From the NCBI GenBank assembly GCA_029215795.1, contig JARDYH010000003.1:95512609-95576608 (forward strand): a stretch of 64,000 nt of DNA. Direction: 5' to 3'. The stretch is from Anniella stebbinsi. Lineage: Eukaryota; Chordata; Lepidosauria; Squamata; Anniellidae. This document shows, in pieces, positions 56,556 through 64,000 of this stretch (position 1 is the stretch's first letter; each line of letters starts with the position of its first letter). A program made the position numbers and the translations under genes. The notes under the pieces were generated by a model. It searched no databases, was not told the origin of the DNA, and saw nothing but the letters and a program-made list of their open reading frames with translations.

Positions 56556-57689
56556 GTCTGAAGTCAACATACATTTTCCGACAGCACAGTGTATCTCTTA
56601 CTCTAACTTCAGAATGGTTACATCTTCAAAGGAAGCTGTTAATGTGTAGCTATTATGCCCACATAAGTGGGACTTGCAATAAATTTCCTCCACACAGAGC
56701 AGCCCCATCCTAATGATTTCTTTTCCAACTTTTGCCCTTCTTTCTGGGGCTACTGAGCACACTCAGTCTTCATTGGGCTGTTTTATGGGGAGGAATTGAA
56801 AATATGTTTTTGTAGTTCTGCAAACCTCCCAATTCTCCCAAGCATACTGATACATCCCTCTATTTTCTCAGTGCCCCCATTTTGGCTACAATCCTGGTGG
56901 CACTCACCATCTGATTTCGTTATTAGAAGGAGCGATATTCACATTTTCATGTGGTGCTTGGTTGACTGTAACCATATTTCGTGAGGAGCAAAGGTTGCAG
57001 AGCTGTTCACTGAGATTAGATGAGGGATGAATTTATATTCTGTGTGGAAACACTACAAGAAAAAATGTGGGAAAGGCAATCTTAGTATACCATATTACTT
57101 CTAAACCCTGGAAATGTACCAAATGCTTTAAAATCAGCACTTCTTATTATGTTTCTCAAAAACCTTGTAAATTTAATCCTTCATTGAAATGCTACACATG
57201 GTTCATAGAAGATCCAAACTCATCCATGGGCGCTCCATCCATCATTCACATAAAGGGGCATCACACAATGACCAGATGGCGCAACCATACTGCCTGGCTA
57301 TCCTTACCCCCAACATTTGCAAGTTAAATTTGGTTGTCTGAAGAGCAGTCCCTACATGTGAGCAGATAAACGTTTTGCAGAGTTCTTTTGATCCCATACA
57401 GTGTTCCCATACTGACCTAGAACACGCTAAGAGGCATAGATGAGTTACTGTGAAGAAAACCCTTTAAATCTATGGAGTGAAGAAATTAAATCTTTCAGTT
57501 GCAATAAAACCTCTATGTAATTTTGAAGTTATTATGTATAAGGATTTAAGTTGTACTATTAGTCAACTAAAGCATTACTTTAGTAAGTAAATGGTTTACT
57601 TGATTAATCCACAGAGGAACAAAGGATCTAACAGGGTAACTTACTGTTTAATTGCTTGTGCTGGAACTGAAGTGAAGGCTTTTTTTAAA
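56556..57689. other. Unassigned sequence
   Basis: No gene or confident repeat recognised; the frame at 57067-57327 has no known domain. Confidence 0.4.
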
Positions 57690-57692
57690 GTC

Positions 57693-57734
<42 letters not shown>

Positions 57735-57860
57735 GTATTTCTTACCCGCCTCTCCCTTTGGATCGAGGCGGGGAACAACATTAATACATTAACAATATAG
57801 ATCAAATACATAAATTAATTAAAAGAGCATATAAAACAATCAACACATTTTAAAATTTTT
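57690..57860 (-). mobile_element. L2-type LINE 3' terminus (reverse strand), (ATT)n tail
   Basis: An AAT run at 57694-57731, then TTCTTACCCGCCTCTCCCTT and CGAGGCGGGGAACAAC, the reverse of the 3' UTR in the copies at 38.2 and 44.9 kb. Only about 130 bp of LINE are left. Confidence 0.8.
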
Positions 57861-58039
57861 CATTAAAAAGGACATTTTAAAGATGACTGTTGTTTCATTC
57901 TGATAATGAATGCCTTTTTTAATAAGCAGTAATTCATGTAATCCTTCCTAATGTTGATGCTTTAGTAATATTAAAATTTATTTTCATTCTCTGAAGACAG
58001 ATGATTCATCAACCAATACATCTTTAACAGTACAATTCT

Positions 58040-58125
58040 ATACAAATTTACTTAGAGGTAAGGCCCACTGAGTTCAGTGGGACTTACTCCCAGATAAGTG
58101 TGTATAGGATTACAGCCTAATAGGT
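58040..58125. repeat. Interspersed ACTTACTCC repeat
   Basis: GTAAGGCCCACTGAGTTCAG, GGGACTTACTCCCAGATAAG, GTGTATAGGATTACAGCC. Same family as 42.8 kb; class unknown. Confidence 0.6.
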
Positions 58126-58212
58126 GGATAATGTACTCCACCTTCTGCTGAAAAGAACTGATCATTAATCATATGTTGGAGGTTACACAATCTACTGTTT
58201 CATTCTTTTAGA

Positions 58213-58455
58213 CTAGAGGTGACAGCCTGCAGGCTAGTGGCTCCATTTCTGGTGGGGCTGTGAATCCATTCTGGGTTCCAGTCAGTACTAGCTAGAACTC
58301 TAAAGGAGCTATCAAAGTTGCTGAGCTATTGCCAAAATAGGTTCAGCACCTTGGATAGCTCCTCTAGAGTTCTCGCTGGTTCTGACTGAAACCCAGAATG
58401 GATTCACAGCACTACCAAAATTGGAGCCACCGGCAAGCTGTGGCCCTAGGGTGCA
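58213..58455. mobile_element. Palindromic MITE, family C, copy 2
   Basis: Arms of about 100 bp: GTGGCTCCATTTCTGG and GGCTGTGAATCCATTCTGGG on the left, their complements (CCAGAATGGATTCACAG; AATTGGAGCCACC) on the right, with a short spacer near 58333. Related to 25.1 kb. Confidence 0.7.
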
Positions 58456-58589
58456 TGTTTCCCTTGGCCCAATTCCAAAAGCCCTCTTCATGTGATCCGT
58501 TCAGACCTCTTGCAAGAGTGATCTGACCATCCTGCAGCAGAAATGGAGGGGGAGTGGGGAAAGACAGAAAATAGGAAGTTTGGGGAGAG

Positions 58590-58608
58590 AGACAGACAGA
58601 CAGACAGA
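58590..58608. repeat. (GACA)n microsatellite
   Basis: Four to five GACA units. Confidence 0.85.
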
Positions 58609-58772
58609 ATAGTGGGGCAGAAAAAGAAAGAGAAATGCGGAGGCCCTGCCCACTTTTGGTTCTGGCTCACACACCAGTGGCAAGTAGCCATCAACAGATT
58701 AACCTCAAGGGAATGCAAACCTGAACAGAAAAAGTTTTGCAGCCCTGCTTTATACTAAATTGGAGATATGAC

Positions 58773-59091
58773 TAGGCTGACCATATGAAAAGGAGGACAG
58801 GGCACATGTAACTTTAACAGTTGTAGAGAAAAGGGAATTTCAGCCAGTGTCATTTGTATGCAATTAGTCCCTGGTGAAATTCCCTCTTCATCACAACAGT
58901 TAAAGTTGCAGGCACTATACTAGAGTGACCATATACAAAAGAAGGCAGGGCCCCTGCAACTTAACTGTTGTGATGAAGAGGGAATTTCACCAGGAACTAA
59001 TTGCACACAAATAACACTGGCTGAAATCCCCTTTTCTCTACAACTGTTAAAGTTACATGAGCCCTGTCCTCCTTTTCATATGGTCAGCCTA
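58773..59091. mobile_element. hAT-like palindromic MITE, family A, copy 3
   Basis: 319 bp; TAGGCTGACCATATG ends; the 8-bp GATATGAC is exact on both sides (58765-58772; 59092-59099). Confidence 0.93.
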
Positions 59092-59136
59092 GATATGACA
59101 AATGCATGTTAGGCCCAGAGAGGCTTACCTGTTGCC

Positions 59137-59449
59137 TAGGCTGACCATATGAAAAGGAGGACAGGGCTCCTGTAACTTTAACAGTTGTAGAGAAAAGGGA
59201 ATTTCAGCCAGTGTCATTTGTATGCAATTAGTTCCTGGTGAAATTCCCTCTTCATCACAACAGCTAAAGGTGCAGGGGCCTTGCCTTCTTTTGTATATGG
59301 TCACTCTAGTATAGTGCATGCACCTTTAACTGCTGTGATGAAGAGGGAATTTCACCAGGAACTAATTGCATACAAATGACACCGGCTGAAATTCCCTTTT
59401 CTCTACAACTGTTAAAGTTACAAGAGCTCCTTTTCATATGGTCAGCCTA
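59137..59449. mobile_element. hAT-like palindromic MITE, family A, copy 4
   Basis: 313 bp; same ends and inner dimer; the 8-bp CTGTTGCC is exact on both sides (59129-59136; 59450-59457). Only 45 bp separate it from copy 3, yet each has its own duplication, so they inserted independently. A few bases are missing near the right end (about 59423). Confidence 0.93.
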
Positions 59450-59469
59450 CTGTTGCCAATGTTGTGCTG

Positions 59470-59710
59470 TTTTCAGAGCCAAGTGGAGATGTTCTTATTT
59501 TCTCAGGCATTTTTTTGTCTTTCAGTTTCTGTGGTTTCACATCTATTCCTTTATTTTAAATCTTTGCACTGTTGCTGTGGTTTTTTTATCTTCATTTTAT
59601 ACTATAGTTTTAATCTTTTATATTATATTTTATTGTGCTCTATGTTATGAACTGCCCAGAGAGCTTTGGCTAATGCCCAGCAAAGGAATGGAATAAATAA
59701 TTAAATAAAT
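59470..59710 (+). mobile_element. L2-type LINE 3' end
   Basis: TTCTTATTTTCTCAGGCATT (end of ORF2, FLFSQAF-like), a T-rich 3' UTR, TATGAACTGCCCAGAGAGCT and an AAAT-type tail. Diverged from the other copies. Confidence 0.75.
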
Positions 59711-59721
59711 ATTGTATAAGG

Positions 59722-59862
59722 CAGGGGTGGGATCATGCCACCTTCCAGATCTCGCTGGACCATAACTCCCAGAAACCCTGACTATTGGCCATGCTGGCTT
59801 GGGCTGAGAGGAGCTGGAGTCCAACAACTTCTGGAGGACCAGAGATTATTCACCCCAGTGAA
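59722..59862. mobile_element. Palindromic MITE, family B, copy 4
   Basis: GGGGTGGGATCATGCCACCT, CATAACTCCCAGAAACCC, TGGCCATGCTGGCTTGGG and GTCCAACAACTTCTGGAGGA, then TTCACCCC: all family B landmarks. Confidence 0.7.
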
Positions 59863-59958
59863 AAGTCCTTGCTGAAACTGTCTTAATGTTTCTCTCTTAG
59901 TCCTGCAAGTTCACTGGTTGAAGAGAATGTTAAGTGAACTCATCTCCTCCCCACTTCA

Positions 59959-60011
59959 CCACTCTCATGACACAGACACAACACACACACTGAGAAATTC
60001 CACTAGTCTTA
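59959..60011 (+). repeat. Short interspersed repeat, copy 2
   Basis: Same as 55918-55971 with a shorter AC run and one difference in GAGAAATTCC. Confidence 0.75.
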
Positions 60012-61024
60012 CTGGCTTTTCTCAACATTTCTCTGATGTTTTTCTTGAGGAAAAACATCCAACTTTGGTTCCAATTTTGCTGTAGGCGAAAACAGGTACA
60101 AAGCCAGAGAAATCCCTTTAGGAATTTTGCTAATCTAAAAACACTTTTCATTTATCTTCAATATACCAGTGGTGTTTCACTTGAGAAGGAACCCCCAAAT
60201 GCACTGTGAATTTCACTGAGGCAGAATTTTGGTAGCAACTCAAATCTGAGAAGATGTTTAGGAAGTAAATAGTTCTGAAGAACTGCTTCCTATTTTCACA
60301 GGGAAGAAGTAGCTTGGAATGACTTGATATCTATAAAGAAACAAAGTTGGTCCCCAGAGCTGACACCTTTCTTAATTACTAAGTTCAATTAGACTCGTAA
60401 AAGCTAGGCAGCTCACCAAGGGGTGACCCCTGCATTAGAAGCTAAAGCACAAGGGCACTCTCTCAATGTCATAAAATAATACTCTAAAGTTAACTTCAAA
60501 GGACTTGGGTGACTCAAAGTAATACTTGAGAAAATGAAAAAAAAATGTTCTGAGGTCATAAGAATGATTTGGTTCCTGATACACTTGACATTTATTTCAG
60601 TAGGGGTCCAAATGTTTTGAAATCTGAATTGGACACTGAAGCTGACTGAGGACCAGAAAAGAAAATAAGTTCTGCCTTATCCCATTTCCTGAACGCCCTC
60701 ATGTTTTTTTCCCCCTCTTCACCTGGGCATTTTCTTTGGGAACTTAGACAGCAGTGAAGGGGAATCTTTTTTTCAGCGGGAAGGTTGCATTCATTACTGT
60801 GACCCTCAGAAATGCTGCCCCTTTTTCGGTGTGCAGAGAGGAAGTGCAGCAATCTAACGCCATGCAAACAGAGGGACATGGCTGAGGGCCAAGGGTGAGT
60901 GGGTGTCACCTTATGGGGACAGGTGTGGCTGAGAGGTGTGGCTGAGTAACCATGACCTTGTGGGCCAGAGGTTCTCCACTGCTCTTATACAATCTCTGTA
61001 CTCAAGTGAAGATTGTGTTGCAGC
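60012..61024. other. Unassigned sequence
   Basis: No gene recognised. The reverse 105-codon frame at 60592-60909 has no known domain. Confidence 0.4.
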
Positions 61025-61162
61025 ATAAGGATCCATTCCTTATTCATCCATATCTAGATTTGGTATACATAAGCTATAGAAGAGAAGTCTGGCATAAGGA
61101 TCCATTCATTCTTCATCCATATCTAGATTTGGTACATGTTAGCTATAGAAGAGAAGTCTGGC
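61025..61162 (+). repeat. Tandem duplication, 69-bp unit
   Basis: Two units of exactly 69 bp, both starting CATAAGGATCCATTC and ending AAGAGAAGTCTGG, 63 of 69 identical. Because 69 is a multiple of three, the frame at 60952-61272 shows a 23-residue repeat (DPFxxHPYLDLV...RREVWH), but no domain is known and I do not call a gene. Confidence 0.9.
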
Positions 61163-61374
61163 ATAACTTCCTTCCCCTTAAGTGGGCCTTGCTTTGTAGC
61201 ACTCTTACCTTGCAGAATTATGATACAAAATTCATTGTGATGGTGGGTAGTATTTGGAAGGGGGAAATCTAAAGAAAACTCCAAGCGTTTAATATGGAGA
61301 TTAAGGAAAATAGTGGAAAACCTAGATAAAATGCTCTTTTCCCACCACAAATCAGGCTTTTAATATAAGGATGT

Positions 61375-62045
61375 CATGGATATCCTGCAGTGGTGGGGAG
61401 ACCGATGGACATCCAGCTCCTCAGCCCCCTAGACTGGAGCCCGCAGACTCAACCGGCTGGCCAACCTTGTTTGGCATGGGGAAAGAGCTGCTGGCCAGTC
61501 TGTACACACCCAGTGAGTGGTGCACAGCCACCTAAATAGAACTATTTGCTCCTGTAAATAGACTGTTCACACCTGTAACATTGCATAAAAGGGGTTATTT
61601 ATAGCCCCCATTATTTATTTATTTATTTGTATCCTGCCTTTCCCCCCAATACTGGGGCTCAAGTTGGCTTTACAAAAACACCAATTAAATCATCTATAAC
61701 ATCAAAACATTTAAAAGATTGAAATGCATTTGACAAATGAAAGAAAAGCAGTGCATTCACAACACTGCATTTGCGTAAAAGCCCCATTATTCAAAATCAA
61801 AATGAGCCGTCAGTTGCCTTAAAACGGCATTTCAGCAAGGAAGCAGGCAGCAGTGCGTCTCTTGCTGGATGCCCCCGGACCAGTCGGCAGCTTGTGCCCT
61901 GCACCAGACAGGGTCAGGTGGCTGGTGGGGTTTGCGGACTCCAGTCCATGGGGGGCGAGCAGCTGGATATCCATCAGACTCCCCTCCCCCCATCAAACAG
62001 GGTCTGGTGGCCAGTGGGGGTCCGTCAAGTGGTACGCAAGGTGGT
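61375..62045. repeat. Inverted pair of an unknown GC-rich repeat
   Basis: 61393-61510 and 61870-62005 are reverse complements at moderate identity: ACCGATGGACATCCAGCTCC with GACTGGAGCCCGCAGACTC on the left; GAGTCTGATGGATATCCAGC and GACTGGAGTCCGCAAACCC on the right when reversed. The spacer contains a TATA-like CATAAAAGGGG (61585) and a reverse LINE tail. Confidence 0.7.
61610..61730 (-). mobile_element. LINE tail fragment (reverse strand)
   Basis: TTATTTATTTATTTATTTGTATCCTGCCTTTCC-type text followed by GGGGCTCAAGTTGGCTTTAC: the reverse of a common squamate LINE terminus, lying in the spacer of the inverted pair. Confidence 0.6.
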
Positions 62046-62234
62046 CCCAGGTAAATCCACCCATCCCTATTTTGAACTGATTGATAAAATAAAATTAGAG
62101 CTTTAACTGGCATGTTGTTCCACTAAAGGTTTAGTTGACTACTGGGTGGGTGCTATATCACAAACTCCTTTGAAACTCCATTCACTTTCGAAAGCAGTTC
62201 TGAACTATTTTTTGAGAAAAATCTAGCATTCTAT

Positions 62235-62312
62235 CCAATGACAGACCTCCTTAGAGCAGACCCATTGAAGTGAATGGGACTTACGTTAGACATTGGATAC
62301 AGTCCCAAGTCT
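62235..62312. repeat. Interspersed CATTGAAGTGAATGGGACTTAC-type repeat
   Basis: CAGACCCATTGAAGTGAATG and GGGACTTACGTTAGACATTG; same family as 42.8 and 58.05 kb. Confidence 0.5.
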
Positions 62313-63014
62313 AAAAGCCCCTTTAGGTCACACAAACTCTTCCAATTTCTTTGGATCCCAGCCATTGAGAAAAGTACAAACAAAACAAAACACCAGAGTA
62401 CACTCTTCAGTAATTCAATATTCAGAGGACTTATCTTGACTATATATTTGCATTTATATTCCCCGAATGCCATTTGGATATGAAATTACATATAGGCATA
62501 GATAAGCCAGTCTAACAAATAGAAAGCAGTAAACCATGGTTTTGAAAATGAAGTCAAATATCCTAAGAGTATAGCCATCTAACCCAGAAATATCTAATTT
62601 TATTCTCTCATTATGTCCAATATTTGCTTCTGTAGTTTTTCATTATAAGCTGGACTCAGGACAGGATTGGTAAGGAAAGAAAGTTTTGAAGGAAGTCAGT
62701 TCTTGTAGCCATTTTTTAGCTGAACGTGAAGCAGAAGTATATCTCACAAGAAATGTGTTTGAAGTTCTTTCTCCTGCTAATTCCAATTGCAACAGAAAAA
62801 GCTTGAGATTTGCCAGGCCTACTTGATTTGTATCGTATATACGATCCAGTTTTGTTCATGTCAAAGCTTCATGAACAGGCCAGAATGGGCCTGCAGTCTA
62901 TAATGTTTCATTTCTTGTTGTTTCCTCAAGTGCCAGACAGTAGAAGCAAAAACTGTGCTCGCCAAGGTCAAGCAGTTTGTTGCTTGCTCCCGCATTGGAC
63001 AATCTTCACTGAAG
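62313..63014. other. Unassigned sequence
   Basis: No gene or confident repeat recognised. Confidence 0.4.
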
Positions 63015-63450
63015 TTGTAGGGTTGTGTACACCCAGCATGAAAGAAATCAAAATGATGCACCCAAATTGAGTTGCATTTTGATTCATTTTTGACCAGAAT
63101 TTGATCTGTTCACCCACCCATCTCGAATGCATTGCAAATGCATTTGGGGGGGCAAAGTTAGCATATTTCTGAGCTTGCAATCACAAAAATGTATCCATTA
63201 GAAAAAATCTGCACTTTAAAAATGTGCATGGGGTGGGGAATACACATTTTCACCCTTTAGTCGATGAAGGGAAGTAAACACTAAGGTGTGCACCCAAAAC
63301 CAAACAAATCTTGTGTACCCAAATGCACACTTTGCCCATCTCAACAACAACAAAAGCTTGCATTCAGGAACTGGGAGTGAGGCAGACTGAGAGCTTCAAG
63401 GTGGAATTCAGGGAAAGTCAGCAAGTCTTGCTGATTCTCACATCCCTACC
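63015..63450. repeat. Degenerate TGCAC-periodic repeat, copy 7
   Basis: Opens near TAGGGTTGTGTACACC and ends GATTCTCACATCCCTA, with AAAAATGTGCATGGGG and CCCAAATGCACACTTTG inside. The two ends are imperfect inverted repeats of the TAGGGATGTG type, without a clear target duplication. Confidence 0.55.
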
Positions 63451-63554
63451 CAAATTCTAAATGAAAAGTTGAATGCTCGGACCCATCCAACTTAAGCAAG
63501 TTTGCATATTTTGCATTTGTATTTACTTTCTCTCACTGAAACACAGCTCCACGA

Positions 63555-63596
63555 GGAGTAGTATCTTGGAAGCTCTGACTTCCAAGATACTACTCC
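63555..63596. repeat. Perfect 18-bp stem hairpin
   Basis: GGAGTAGTATCTTGGAAG, loop CTCTGA, and its exact reverse complement. Confidence 0.9.
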
Positions 63597-64000
63597 AAGC
63601 ATCTGTCCTGAGAGTGGAACTAGATGTGATGCTGGATTTAGGACTGCCTCTGAAAACAATTACACCACGTTGAGTTTACCTTCATTTCCTGGTAACTTCC
63701 AGACAAATTTGCCTAGGTCGTTCTCCGTGTTGCTCTATCACCAGTGTTGTTCTAAACATTACAGTGGAGGGGAAGAATTCAAGCTCAGGCTGTCATCTTG
63801 AGGGCATTCCCACATCAAGTATCACATCATGTTTTGCCCATATCGTGATTGCAACTTCAAACAGGGACCAGGAGTCAGACCCAGATGCTGAGCCAAACAT
63901 CTAGGATATTCTTGGGCCCCAAAACTGGGGACCCCAAAGATAGCACAACTGAGCCAGATTTCCCCAAAGGACCAAACTCTCTACACCTATGGCCTTGCAC

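Noticed and set aside
61375..62045. Complete LTR retrotransposon
   Set aside because: The two similar blocks are inverted, not direct, and no gag or pol sequence lies between them.
1..64000. Endogenous retrovirus or other viral insertion
   Set aside because: No gag, protease, integrase or envelope-like sequence and no paired direct LTRs were seen; all reverse transcriptase similarity is LINE type.

Overview
This is a stretch of vertebrate nuclear DNA, most likely from a squamate reptile (lizard or snake). It is AT-rich and has no recognisable host exon, tRNA, rRNA or other structural RNA gene. It is dense in the transposon mix typical of squamates: an L1 retrotransposon, several L2-type LINE 3' ends, CR1 3' ends, tRNA-derived SINEs, a fragment resembling the R4/Dong LINE nuclease domain, many short palindromic DNA transposons, and long microsatellites. 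The taxon call is an inference from that mix; the species cannot be named. The window is intergenic or intronic.

Layout. 0-2.3 kb: a reverse-strand L2 copy split by a 319-bp hAT-like palindromic element, then an L2 3' end. 2.3-7.95 kb: a full-length L1 (ORF1 intact; ORF2 open except for two one-base shifts, both in A runs) with a 16-17 bp target-site duplication. 8-11.7 kb: DNA-element remnants. 11.7-13.85 kb: a 2.1-kb hAT-like element that has taken in an R4-like nuclease fragment, a smaller palindromic element and tandem arrays. 14-19.6 kb: a Tacac-ended DNA element, CR1, L2, and a 0.9-kb hAT-like element with an internal array of GC-rich hairpins. 19.6-37 kb: SINEs, a PIF/Harbinger-like MITE, a near-perfect 201-bp palindrome at 26.3-26.5 kb, a complex tandem repeat near 30 kb, and several long unannotated stretches. 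37.1-40 kb: a three-level nest, with an L2 tail split by a 2.7-kb hAT-like element that is itself split by a younger L2 copy. 40-64 kb: more L2 copies on both strands, CR1, three further copies of the 319-bp palindromic element with exact 8-bp duplications, microsatellites, and a foldback of an unknown repeat near 62 kb.

How the parts relate. The only coherent protein-coding unit is the L1: ORF1 is an RNA-binding chaperone, and ORF2 carries endonuclease, reverse transcriptase and a C-terminal CCHC motif for target-primed reverse transcription. Everything else with coding similarity is a broken LINE 3' end. The DNA elements are non-autonomous: they have terminal inverted repeats and target duplications, but I see no transposase. 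I found no defence system, operon, CRISPR array or new gene cluster. The most unusual items are the nest at 37-40 kb with its 49-bp duplication, the 201-bp palindrome, the hairpin-tandem arrays inside hAT-like elements, and the R4-like nuclease remnant.
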